A DNA stretch of 35,776 bases, from positions 1 through 35,776 of the forward strand of contig JANQHK010000047.1 in assembly GCA_028282685.1 (NCBI GenBank), in the 5' to 3' direction. Under the pieces are notes generated by a model. It searched no databases. It was given only the letters and a program-made list of their open reading frames with translations, and was not told the DNA's origin. A program made the position numbers and the translations under genes. The stretch comes from Phycisphaeraceae bacterium. Its GTDB lineage: Bacteria; Planctomycetota; Phycisphaerae; Phycisphaerales; Zrk34. This document shows positions 23,241-31,012 of this stretch, one piece after another. The first letter of the stretch is position 1; each line of letters opens with the position of its first letter.

Positions 23241-24962
23241 TCAACCGATTATCTCGCGCTTCTGGTAATGGGTGTGCAGCAGATCGTGGGATTTGTCGCC
23301 GAGCGGCTCGCCGAGGAACTCCTCGTAAAGACGCTGGACGGCACGGTTGCCGTGGCTGGTGCGCACGGTGTCTTCGCGGTCGATCTTGTAAAGCGCCCGC
23401 ATGCGCGCCTTGACGGCCTCGGGATTGGTGCGGAGCGGTTGACCGCCGCCGTTGATGCACCCGCCCGGGCAGGTCATCACTTCGATGAAGTGCAAATCAT
23501 CGCGTCCGTTGCGCACTTCTTCCAGAAGCTGCTTGGCGTTGGCCAGACCGCTGGCCACCGCAACGCCGACCTGCTGGCCGTTGATATCGAGCTTGGCCTG
23601 CTTTACGCCGTCCAGACCGCGCACCGCGGTGACTTTCAGGTCGGCCAGTTCTTCACCGGTGATCATCCAGTAGGCCGTGCGGACGGCCGCTTCCATCACG
23701 CCGCCGGTCGCCCCGAACAGCTTGCCCGCACTGGAGCGCTGGCCGAAGGGGTTGTCGGCGGTGTCGGGAGCCATGGCGGTGATGTCGACGCCGTACATCC
23801 GCAGCAGCCGCGCCAGCTCGCGCGTGGTCAGCACCGCATCCACATCCGGCAGACCGTCCTTGGCCATCTCCGGCCGCATCGCCTCAAACTTCTTCGCCGT
23901 GCACGGCATGATCGACACGCTGTACACGTTGGCCGGATCGATTCCCTCGCGCTCGGCGTAGAACCGCTTGATCACCGCGCCCAGCATCTGCTGCGGGCTC
24001 TTGCAGGTGGACAGGTTCTCCATGAAGTCCGGGTACATCTGCTCGACAAACTTGATCCAGCCGGGAGAACAACTGGTCATCATCGGCAGCTTGCCGCCGG
24101 TCGTGATGCGGTGCACCAGTTCGCTGGCTTCCTCCATAATGGTCAGGTCGGCACTGAAGGACGTGTCGAACACGCGGTCGAATCCGAGCGTGCGCATCGC
24201 GGCCGTCATCAGGCCCGCCACGTCCTTGCCCGGCTTGACGCCGAACTCCTCGGCCAGCGTCACCGAAATGCTCGGGGCGTGCTGGACGATGACGCATTTT
24301 TCCGGATCGTTCAGCGCATCGACCACTTCCTTGAGGTGGCTCTGCTCGCGCAACGAGCCGGTGGGGCAGACGGCCACGCACTGGCCGCAGTTCACGCAAT
24401 TGGAGGTGTTCAGGCCGGTGTTGAAGGCCGGGCCGATCTCCGTCGCCGCGCCGCGGCCGATGAAGTCGATCGCCGCCACGCCCTCCACTTCCTCGCAGAC
24501 GCGCACGCAGCGGCCGCAGAGAATGCACTTGTCCGGATCGCGCACGATCGAAGCGCTGGAGACGTCCAGATGCGCACGCCGGCTTTCGCCCACGTACCGC
24601 CGCTGACGCACGCCAAGTCCTTCGGCCAGGTCCTGCAGCTCGCAATTCTTGTTGCGCACGCAGTAGAGGCAGTCGTCCGGATGGCTGGACAGCAGCAGCT
24701 CCACCACCGTCTTGCGGGCACGGATGACGCGCGGGCTGTGCGTCTTCACCTTCATCCCCTCGCTCACCGGGCAGGCGCAACTGGGCGCCAACGTCCGCGC
24801 GCCTTCCACTTCCACCACGCACATCCGACACGCCCCGCTGGGCGCCAGGTCCTTGAGATGGCAGAGCGTCGGCACGTTGATGCCCTGCTCGCTCAGCACG
24901 TCGAGCAGCATGCGGCCTTCCTCGGCCTCGATCGTCCGGTTGTTCACTTCGATGGTCGCCAC
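23241..24962 (-). CDS. hydA: [FeFe]-hydrogenase catalytic subunit HydA (second copy)
   Basis: 573 residues, without the N-terminal extension of the first copy. 2Fe-2S: Cys34, 45, 48, 62. His94 with Cys98, 101, 107. 4Fe-4S pairs: Cys146/149/152/156 and Cys189/192/195/199. H-cluster motifs: P1 TSCSPGW (296-302), P2 MPCTAKKFE (352-360), P3 EVMTCPGGC followed by INGGGQP (494-509). As in the first copy, the fourth P1 residue is Ser (299) where most enzymes have the proton-relay Cys. With the HydC and HydB upstream it forms a complete trimer, probably electron-bifurcating (ferredoxin plus NADH to H2, or the reverse). Confidence 0.95.
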   Translation of the reverse strand: MATIEVNNRTIEAEEGRMLLDVLSEQGINVPTLCHLKDLAPSGACRMCVVEVEGARTLAPSCACPVSEGMKVKTHSPRVIRARKTVVELLLSSHPDDCLYCVRNKNCELQDLAEGLGVRQRRYVGESRRAHLDVSSASIVRDPDKCILCGRCVRVCEEVEGVAAIDFIGRGAATEIGPAFNTGLNTSNCVNCGQCVAVCPTGSLREQSHLKEVVDALNDPEKCVIVQHAPSISVTLAEEFGVKPGKDVAGLMTAAMRTLGFDRVFDTSFSADLTIMEEASELVHRITTGGKLPMMTSCSPGWIKFVEQMYPDFMENLSTCKSPQQMLGAVIKRFYAEREGIDPANVYSVSIMPCTAKKFEAMRPEMAKDGLPDVDAVLTTRELARLLRMYGVDITAMAPDTADNPFGQRSSAGKLFGATGGVMEAAVRTAYWMITGEELADLKVTAVRGLDGVKQAKLDINGQQVGVAVASGLANAKQLLEEVRNGRDDLHFIEVMTCPGGCINGGGQPLRTNPEAVKARMRALYKIDREDTVRTSHGNRAVQRLYEEFLGEPLGDKSHDLLHTHYQKREIIG

Positions 24963-25008
24963 GTTTCTATCCTCAAAAAGTCGTTGTGTCTTTCATTCGT
25001 TCAGCCGC

Positions 25009-25044
25009 GGGTTGAGCCCTGGGCGAAGCCGAAGGGCGCAACCC
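25009..25044. repeat. Palindrome between hydB and hydA of the second cluster
   Basis: GGGTTGAGCCC (25009-25019) faces GGGCGCAACCC (25034-25044) with one mismatch, around GGGCGAAGCCGAA. It fills most of the 94-base gap between the two subunit genes. There is no T-run, so it looks like a REP-type element or RNA stabiliser and not a terminator. Confidence 0.6.
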
Positions 25045-25056
25045 CGGATCGGTTTT

Positions 25057-27051
25057 CTAATCCACCGCGATCGCTTCGAATCGGCAGACGTTCAGGCACG
25101 TTCCGCAGCCGACGCACTTGTCCATATCGATGGTGTGCGGCGACTTGGGCGCGCCGAGGATCGCACCGCCGGGGCACGTCTTGGCGCACAGCGTGCAGCC
25201 CTTGCACAGTTCCTGATCGACGGTGTAGGTCAGCAGTTCCGGGCAGACGTGCGCCGGACAACGGCGCTCGTAAATGTGCGCCTCGTATTCATCGCGGAAC
25301 CAGCGCAGCGTGCTGAGCACGGGGTTCGGGGCGGTCTGGCCCAATCCGCAGAGGGACGTGTCCTTGATCACGTCGGCCAGGCGCTCGAGGTACATCACGC
25401 CCTTGAAGCGTTCCAGCGCCCCGTCGCCGTCTTCTTTCTTGCGGCCGCGCGTGATCCGCTCGAGGATTTCCAGCATCCGCCGCGTGCCCTCCCGGCAGGG
25501 AATGCACTTGCCGCAGCTTTCGCGCTGGATGAAGTCCATGAAGAACTTGGCCACATCCACCATGCACGTGGCTTCGTCCATCACGACCAGGCCGCCCGAG
25601 CCCATCATCGCGCCCACGGTCTTGAGCGATTCGTAATCGATCTCGATGTCCAGGTGTTGCGCGGGGATGCAGCCGCCGCTCGGCCCGCCGATCTGCACCG
25701 CCTTGTACGCCTTGGCGTCGGGAATGCCGCCGCCGATCGCGAACACGACTTCACGCAGCGGTGTGCCCATCGCCACTTCCACCAGCCCCGTGCGCACCAC
25801 CTTGCCCGACAGGGCGAAGACTTTCGTGCCCTTGCTGGTTTGGGTGCCCACGCCGCTGAACCATTCCGAGCCGTTGGCCACGATGCCCGGAATGTTGGCC
25901 ATCGTTTCGACGTTGTTGATGATGGTGGGCTTGTCGAACAGTCCCTTGATGGCGGGGAACGGCGGACGCGGACGCGGCATGCCGCGCCGGCCCTCGACGC
26001 TGTGGATCAACGCGGTTTCCTCGCCGCAGACAAATGCGCCCGCCCCCTGCTTGATCATGACCTTCAGTTCCACGCCGCTGCCAAGGATGTCCACCCCCAG
26101 CAGGCCCGCCGCCTCGGCCTGGGCAATCGCATCCTCCAGACGCCGGATCGCCAGCGGATACTCCGCACGGATGTACACATAACATTTGCTGGCGCCGATC
26201 GCGTAAGCGGAGATCGCCAGACCTTCGACCAGACGATGCGGATCGCCTTCAATCACCGCACGATCCATGAACGCGCCGGGATCGCCTTCGTCGGCGTTGC
26301 AGATCAGATACTTCTGGTCGGCCTCGGTGTTCAGCGCGAACTTCCACTTCTTGCCCGTCGGGAAGCCGCCGCCGCCGCGACCGCGCAGGCCGCTGGACTC
26401 GACCATGTCGCACACCTCTTCGCGCGTCATCTGCGTCAGCGCCTTGGCCAACGCCGCATACCCGCCGTGCGCCATGTATTCGTCGATGCGCGTCGGGTCC
26501 ATCACGCCGCAGTTCGCCAGAACCCAGCGCGTCTGCGGTGCGAAGAACGGATGCTCATCCAGGTACGGCACGTCCGCCCACGCCTCGGCGATTTCGCTGC
26601 GGAACTGACCCAGCGTCATCTCCGACGGAACCGTCCCGGCCTGAAGCACCGCATCCAGCAGGCCGGCCACGCGATCTTCGGTCACCTGCTTGAACGAAAC
26701 GCGGGGCCGATCGGGCAGTTGCACGTCCAGGATCGGTTCCACGGCACACAGGCCGATGCAGCCGACTTCCACGATCTGCGCATCGATGTTCCGTTGTTCC
26801 AGATAATCGCGGACGGCTTGAAGCGTCTTGCCCGCCCCGGCGCCCAGGCCGCATGTGCCCGTGCCGAGGTAGATCGTCGGCTGCTCAACGACCTCGCGCC
26901 GCAGTTTCGCCAGCAACTGTTGGTGCCGCTGCTGCGCTTCGCCTTCGCGCTCGACGGTCATCGCGTCAACCAGGTCGGCCACGGCCGCCGGATCCTGTCG
27001 CCACGTCTTCTGCCAATCCGTATTTCCGTTGTTGGGTTTGGACTCAGCCAT
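25057..27051 (-). CDS. hydB: [FeFe]-hydrogenase subunit HydB, long form
   Basis: 664 residues. An N-terminal helix-rich part leads to a 2Fe-2S thioredoxin-like domain (about 58-125; GTGTCGLGAGAG with Cys67, VGCIGLCAVEP with Cys98 and Cys102). The NuoF core has GLRGRGGGGFPTG, CNADEGDPGAF, CGEETALIHSVEG and CGKCIPCREG. The C-terminus has two 4Fe-4S motifs, CKGCTLCAKTCPGG and CVGCGTCLNVCRFEA. It binds FMN and NAD(H). This is the architecture of bifurcating HydB/HndC subunits, in contrast to the short HydB at 8681. The start overlaps the hydC stop by 8 bases. Confidence 0.95.
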   Translation of the reverse strand: MAESKPNNGNTDWQKTWRQDPAAVADLVDAMTVEREGEAQQRHQQLLAKLRREVVEQPTIYLGTGTCGLGAGAGKTLQAVRDYLEQRNIDAQIVEVGCIGLCAVEPILDVQLPDRPRVSFKQVTEDRVAGLLDAVLQAGTVPSEMTLGQFRSEIAEAWADVPYLDEHPFFAPQTRWVLANCGVMDPTRIDEYMAHGGYAALAKALTQMTREEVCDMVESSGLRGRGGGGFPTGKKWKFALNTEADQKYLICNADEGDPGAFMDRAVIEGDPHRLVEGLAISAYAIGASKCYVYIRAEYPLAIRRLEDAIAQAEAAGLLGVDILGSGVELKVMIKQGAGAFVCGEETALIHSVEGRRGMPRPRPPFPAIKGLFDKPTIINNVETMANIPGIVANGSEWFSGVGTQTSKGTKVFALSGKVVRTGLVEVAMGTPLREVVFAIGGGIPDAKAYKAVQIGGPSGGCIPAQHLDIEIDYESLKTVGAMMGSGGLVVMDEATCMVDVAKFFMDFIQRESCGKCIPCREGTRRMLEILERITRGRKKEDGDGALERFKGVMYLERLADVIKDTSLCGLGQTAPNPVLSTLRWFRDEYEAHIYERRCPAHVCPELLTYTVDQELCKGCTLCAKTCPGGAILGAPKSPHTIDMDKCVGCGTCLNVCRFEAIAVD

Positions 27052-27532
27052 CGGTGGTCACCTTCTTCTGGTACTGCTTGATGATTTTCTCGGCCTTGGC
27101 GGGCGAGACCTGTGCGTGAAAATTCTCTTCACAGCAGATCAGCGGGGCCAATCCGCAGGCCCCGATGCACGCCACCACCTCCAGCGAAAACCGTCCATCC
27201 CGCGTGGTCTGTCCGGGCTCGATCTTGAGCAGTCGCTGGATGGTTTCCAGCACACCGGCCGACCCTTTCACGTGGCAGGCCGTGCCCCGGCACACCTGGA
27301 TGTGGCACTGGCCCGGCGCGGAGAACCGGAACTGGTTGTAGAACGTCGCCACGCCGTACACCTTTGACGGCGCCAGGTTCAAATGCTCGCCGATGCGGAT
27401 CACCGCCTGCGGGCTGAGGTAGCCCTGGCGCTTCTGCACCTGCTGCAGTATGGGAATCAGGGCGTCGCGCCCCGCGGTGGGATAATCTTCCAGCACCGCA
27501 TTGACTTCTTGCAGTTTCACATTGCTGACCAT
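27044..27532 (-). CDS. hydC: [FeFe]-hydrogenase subunit HydC (NuoE-like, second copy)
   Basis: 162 residues. NuoE-family 2Fe-2S protein with PILQQVQKRQGYLS and VYGVATFYNQF. The ligand cysteines lie in CRGTAC and CIGAC. Its start codon overlaps the rex stop (TAATG), so translation is coupled to rex, and its end overlaps hydB. It links the flavin subunit to HydA. Confidence 0.92.
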   Translation of the reverse strand: MVSNVKLQEVNAVLEDYPTAGRDALIPILQQVQKRQGYLSPQAVIRIGEHLNLAPSKVYGVATFYNQFRFSAPGQCHIQVCRGTACHVKGSAGVLETIQRLLKIEPGQTTRDGRFSLEVVACIGACGLAPLICCEENFHAQVSPAKAEKIIKQYQKKVTTDG

Positions 27533-28176
27533 TACAGCTTCTCCAGAGATACGGCGTTCTGGCGGGCCATGTATGCGACCCGCTCCATGGATACCGTCAT
27601 GTCGATGTCCTCGACATACACATTCGCCGGCACGGACAACCGCACCGGGGCAAAGTTCAACAATCCGCGAATCCCCGTCTCGATCAGGTGCTCGGCAATC
27701 TCCTGCGCCGCATCAGCCGGCACCGCGATCACGCCGACCGTGACCGCTTCGCGCTGGATCTCGGCTTCCAGCGCATCCATCCCGTAGCAACGGCAGCCGT
27801 GGATCACCCGGCCGGTTTTTTCGGGATTGGCGTCGAACGCGGCGACGATGCGCAGCTTGGTGGACCGCCCGGCAAAGAAGGCCAGCAACGCCCGACCGAG
27901 GTTGCCCACGCCCACCAGGGCCACGTTCTGACCATCCGGGGCATCGAGAAACGCTTCGATGTCTTCCAACAGGCCGCTGACGGAGTAGCCCTTGGCGGGA
28001 TTACCGCTGGCGCCCAACACCATCAGATCGCGCCGGACCTGGGCGGCGGTCACTCGGGCCATGGACGCCAGATCGTGGCTGAACACAAAGCGGGCCCCCT
28101 CTTCAGCCAGCCGGCCAAGAAGTCGGCGGTACTGGCCCAGACGCCCGATCACCTTGTCAGATATGGCTTTATTCAT
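27532..28176 (-). CDS. rex: Redox-sensing transcriptional repressor Rex
   Basis: 214 residues, full length. An N-terminal winged helix (about 1-75) has the strongly conserved RVTAAQVRRDL and the wing G-N-P-A-K-G-Y-S-V. The Rossmann fold has GVGNLGRAL (89-97) for NAD(H), DANPEKTG, and a C-terminal domain-swap helix. Rex leaves DNA when NADH is high, which would switch on hydrogenases to dispose of reductant. Its own promoter carries a matching operator (28230-28247), and a second one lies before the other hydrogenase operon, so it likely controls itself and both clusters. It is first in the minus-strand cluster. Confidence 0.95.
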   Translation of the reverse strand: MNKAISDKVIGRLGQYRRLLGRLAEEGARFVFSHDLASMARVTAAQVRRDLMVLGASGNPAKGYSVSGLLEDIEAFLDAPDGQNVALVGVGNLGRALLAFFAGRSTKLRIVAAFDANPEKTGRVIHGCRCYGMDALEAEIQREAVTVGVIAVPADAAQEIAEHLIETGIRGLLNFAPVRLSVPANVYVEDIDMTVSMERVAYMARQNAVSLEKL

Positions 28177-28229
28177 GCCTGATCCTGACTTTTCGAAGAA
28201 AACCAGAACTCTTTGTGAACAACGTAACG

Positions 28230-28247
28230 CTGTGAATTATTTCACGG
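28230..28247. promoter_or_regulatory. Rex operator in front of rex
   Basis: CTGTGAA-TTAT-TTCACGG: one mismatch between arms, close to the Rex consensus. It spans the predicted transcription start (about 28246) of the minus-strand promoter. A half-site TTGTGAA occurs at 28213-28219, inside the leader. Confidence 0.85.
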
Positions 28248-28252
28248 AACAT

Positions 28253-28281
28253 ATAATTCCGTATTTTCGGGCGTTTGTCAA
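28253..28281 (-). promoter_or_regulatory. Promoter of rex and the minus-strand hydrogenase cluster
   Basis: On the minus strand TTGACA (28281-28276), 17 bases, AATTAT (28258-28253): 6/6 and 4/6 matches. The Rex operator follows immediately. Confidence 0.75.
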
Positions 28282-28592
28282 CGGTAAAGGGACAAATTCA
28301 TGAAAAAACCATATTTCCTTATTGCGTCTTTTTTTCAAAATCGACGGAATGGCGTAATTGGACTGAAAACAGCGATTCTCAGGCGTATAAGCTCATCCAT
28401 ACAGGTGTAGGAAATTTCCATATCCAGAACCTTTCCAAGTGTGGCTCGGCCCTCCCGGACGCGATGTTCAATCAGGGCGGACGGAGCGTACGCTCATCTG
28501 AAACAATGATGCCGCAGCGAAATTTCCACCCCACCGCCCCGATGGCGGGACCGGGGCGAACCCGATTGCCGAATCGGATAAAATAGGCTCGG
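28282..28592. other. Intergenic region between the rex promoter and lpxI
   Basis: 311 bases, AT-rich on the left (28290-28360), GC-richer on the right. A short open frame here (28275-28586) has no family resemblance. The lpxI promoter should lie in it; TAAAAT just before the ATG is the only box-like element, without a good -35. Confidence 0.4.
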
Positions 28593-29438
28593 ATGGATCC
28601 ACCGATCGGAATCATCGCAGGAGGCGGACGGCTGCCGATCGCCTCGGCCCAGGGCATTCATGCGACAGGCCGCCGGGTCGCCTGCGTGGGTTTGCGCGAT
28701 CAGTACGATGCCGATCTTCCCGAGTTCTGCGATCAATTCAAAACCGCCGGGCTGATTCAACTGGGCCGATGGATCAGTCTGCTGCGTAGCTGGGGCTGCT
28801 CGGAAGTGCTGATGATCGGCCGGGTCTCGAAGGTGCAGATGTACGCACCGTTCGTGGCGCTGCGGCATCGGCCGGACCTGCGCGCCGGAAGGATCTGGTT
28901 TCGCACGTTGCGCCATGACAAGCGCACCGACAAACTGTTGAACGCCGTGGCGGAGGAAATCGCCAACGAGGGCATCACCATGATCGATTCAACCACGTAC
29001 ATACCGGAGCTGCTGGCCGAGGCCGGCCCGATCACGACGAGCAAGCCGTCCGCCGGGCAATTGGCGGACATCGAGTTCGCCCTGCCGATCGTGCAGCGCA
29101 TGGGCGACTTGGACGTGGGCCAGGCCGTGGCCGTGCGCGACCGCGAGATCATCGCCGTCGAAGCGATCGAGGGCACGGACCGGATGATCGAGCGCGTCGG
29201 CAACCTCTGCCGCAAGGGCGGCTGGACGCTGGTCAAGATCGCCAAGCCCAACCAGGACATGCGATTCGATGTGCCGACCGTCGGACCGCTGACCATCGAA
29301 AAAATGGCGGCCAAGAGCGGGGGGTGCCTGGCCATCGAAGCGGGTAAGACGATCATCCTCGAAAAGCAGGCCACCATCGCCGCGGCGGACAAGGCCGGCA
29401 TCGCCATCGTGGGCCTGGAAGTGGAGCGGGAAAAGTAA
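28593..29438 (+). CDS. lpxI: UDP-2,3-diacylglucosamine pyrophosphatase LpxI
   Basis: 281 residues. LpxI (DUF1009) hydrolyses UDP-2,3-diacylglucosamine to lipid X in lipid A synthesis and replaces LpxH in some Gram-negative phyla. Seen: IGIIAGGGRLPIASAQ at the start, an MIGRVSK loop, TYIPELLAEAG, ADIEFALPIVQRMGDLDVGQ followed by AV, EAIEGTDRMIERVG, KIAKPNQDMRFDVPTVGP and ECL-like GCLAIEAGKTIILEK. It shows that the cell makes lipid A. It stands as a single gene between the rex promoter and a repeat-rich gap. Confidence 0.9.
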   Translation: MDPPIGIIAGGGRLPIASAQGIHATGRRVACVGLRDQYDADLPEFCDQFKTAGLIQLGRWISLLRSWGCSEVLMIGRVSKVQMYAPFVALRHRPDLRAGRIWFRTLRHDKRTDKLLNAVAEEIANEGITMIDSTTYIPELLAEAGPITTSKPSAGQLADIEFALPIVQRMGDLDVGQAVAVRDREIIAVEAIEGTDRMIERVGNLCRKGGWTLVKIAKPNQDMRFDVPTVGPLTIEKMAAKSGGCLAIEAGKTIILEKQATIAAADKAGIAIVGLEVEREK

Positions 29439-29635
29439 CCACAAAGGCACGAAAACACAAAGGGGAAGATGGGGTGATGTATAATTTTGTGATATGTGAT
29501 GCGTGATGTTTAGCGGGTGATCGCAGATCGCCAGGTTTAGCCACGATGCGTTTAACCGCGACGCGTTTAGCCGCGACCCGAAGGGGAGCGCGAGGAAAAA
29601 CCACCAAGGGCACCAAAAACACCAAGGCCGGAATG
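29438..29635. repeat. Mixed intergenic repeats between lpxI and the methyltransferase
   Basis: Three kinds in a row. First, ACCACAAAGGCACGAAAACA (29439-29463 region). Second, three 15-base units, TTTAGCCACGATGCG, TTTAACCGCGACGCG and TTTAGCCGCGACCCG (29536-29580), followed by AAGGGGAGCGCG. Third, ACCACCAAGGGCACCAAAAA followed by CACCAAGG (29600-29627). No gene is visible in 29439-29684. Confidence 0.7.
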
Positions 29636-29684
29636 GCCTGAAGGACCATTTAACGACGCGATTTACCGCGTTATACGTAATTCA

Positions 29685-30443
29685 GTGGAAGAACCGCAGA
29701 ACAATCCATACGTCTCGCGCGGGGGGTTGAAACTCGCCGCGGCGCTGGAGGCGTTCGGCCTCGATGTCGCCGGTTTCATCTGCGCGGACCTCGGCTGCAA
29801 CGTCGGCGGATTCACCGATTGCCTGCTGCAACGCGGCGCCGCGAAAGTCTTCGCCATCGACACCGGCTACGGCGAACTGGCCTGGACGCTGCGCAACGAC
29901 GAGCGCGTGGTCGTGATGGAGCGCACCAACGCGATGCACGTGGATGTTACAGAGGCATTGACCCAAACTGGGCTAACTTCGACCCCTCTCCCCCAGGTGG
30001 AGAAGAGGTTGGGTGAGGGGGATGATTCCAAGGGTGCGCAAGACGGTGAAAACTCACCCTCACCCCAGCCCTCTCCCTTAAAGGGAGAGGGGGTTGCCAA
30101 GCCGCAAGCGGTCGAGGGAATCGACCTGGCCGTGATTGACCTGGGCTGGACGCGGCAGAAGCACGCCATCCCCGCGGCGATGCACTGGCAACCCAAACAC
30201 ATCATCACGCTGATTAAGCCACACTACGAATGCGAGGAGAAGCTGCCCAAAGGCGCGATTCTCGACCCCGTGCAGGCCGAGTCAATTTTTCAGCGCGTGT
30301 TGCAGGAGATGGCGGGACTGTACGTGCGCGTAGTCAACACGATCGTCTCACCGATCCGCGGCGGCAAAGGCAAAGGTAAAACGGGCAACATCGAATACCT
30401 GGCGATGCTGATGCCGGACGGGACGAAGGGACAAGGGAACTGA
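29685..30443 (+). CDS. FtsJ/TlyA-like rRNA methyltransferase with an in-frame repeat insert
   Basis: 252 residues from a GTG at 29685. The TlyA pattern is clear: YVSRGGLKLAAALEAFGLDV, then the SAM-binding CADLGCNVGGFTDCLLQRGA, AIDTGYGELAWTLR, ERTNAMHV, DLAVIDLGWTRQKH and LIKPHYECEE. It lacks the N-terminal S4 RNA-binding domain of TlyA, or that part is not recognisable; the frame stays open upstream without a good start codon, so the start is uncertain. A block of about 40 residues (about 99-139; PLPQVEKRLGEGDD, PSPQPSPLKGEG) between the VTEAL helix and the GIDLAVIDL strand is encoded by the palindromic repeat at 29982-30093. The substrate is presumably rRNA. Confidence 0.78.
   Translation: MEEPQNNPYVSRGGLKLAAALEAFGLDVAGFICADLGCNVGGFTDCLLQRGAAKVFAIDTGYGELAWTLRNDERVVVMERTNAMHVDVTEALTQTGLTSTPLPQVEKRLGEGDDSKGAQDGENSPSPQPSPLKGEGVAKPQAVEGIDLAVIDLGWTRQKHAIPAAMHWQPKHIITLIKPHYECEEKLPKGAILDPVQAESIFQRVLQEMAGLYVRVVNTIVSPIRGGKGKGKTGNIEYLAMLMPDGTKGQGN
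29982..30093 (+). repeat. Palindromic repeat inserted in frame in the methyltransferase gene
   Basis: About 112 bp. CCCTCTCCC and GGGAGAGGG form a perfect hairpin at the 3' end (30069-30090 region), and CCTCTCCCCC with GGAGAAGAGG at the 5' end. The inner GGTTGGGTGAGGGGGATGAT matches the aspA copy exactly. It has the same orientation relative to the reading frame as in aspA. Confidence 0.9.
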
Positions 30444-30545
30444 GGGACAAAGGGGGCGGCGCGGTCGCTTCAGTGGCCATGTGAAAAACGCGATGCATTC
30501 ACATCGCGGTTGACACGGCATCACATCGATTCACGGAATCATCAA

Positions 30546-30836
30546 TCACAGCATTGGAAAGCGTGTGCTGTTGAGCAGGCGCTCGTACCAGCGTGCCTTG
30601 CGCAGGCGCGGATCGTTGGGTTCAAGCACGTGCGTCTTGCCGCGGCGGGTCTTGGCGACCAACCGGCCGTCCTCCAGCATGTCGCAGATGATCCAGAACT
30701 TGTCCACGCTGTAGCGATAGTACTCGCCCTTGGGCTCGGGATCGACATCCCTCGCCCGCGGACCGGGGTGAGTCGATTGCTTGGGCATCGAGAAGATAAC
30801 TCGATCCCCAACGTGATATTCTCGTCCGTGAGTCAT
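30546..30836 (-). CDS. Small protein of unknown function
   Basis: 96 residues, not recognised. It is basic and polar. The first part reads like an SH3-type or small beta-barrel domain (YHVGDRVIFSMPKQSTHPGP), then KGEYYRYSVDKFWIICDMLE and DGRLVAKTRRGKTHVLEPND, with a C-terminal WYERLLNSTRFP. No signal peptide or membrane segment. An own promoter at 30876-30904 and an AGG-type ribosome site support expression. The codon use is like the neighbours. It may be RNA- or DNA-associated, but this is only an impression from charge. Confidence 0.65.
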   Translation of the reverse strand: MTHGREYHVGDRVIFSMPKQSTHPGPRARDVDPEPKGEYYRYSVDKFWIICDMLEDGRLVAKTRRGKTHVLEPNDPRLRKARWYERLLNSTRFPML

Positions 30837-30875
30837 GTCTTACCTATGAACAATATCGGCTTCTACTGCTAATAT

Positions 30876-30904
30876 ATATTACAATATTAAGATTTCGTTA
30901 GCAA
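30876..30904 (-). promoter_or_regulatory. Promoter of the small unknown gene
   Basis: On the minus strand TTGCTA (30904-30899), 17 bases, TAATAT (30881-30876), in an AT-rich stretch. Four of six bases match in each box. Confidence 0.5.
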
Positions 30905-31012
30905 GCATAAGGCGATTTTTAAAAAAGAGATACGCTGTTTTCGGGCCGAGAATAGGGATATTTCGCTCCGAATTTCACTTCACATAAAGCCCGTTATCGC
31001 CCTGCCCGCGTC

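Noticed and set aside
28275-28586. 103-codon open frame between rex and lpxI
   Set aside because: It starts within the rex promoter region, lacks a ribosome site and has no family features.
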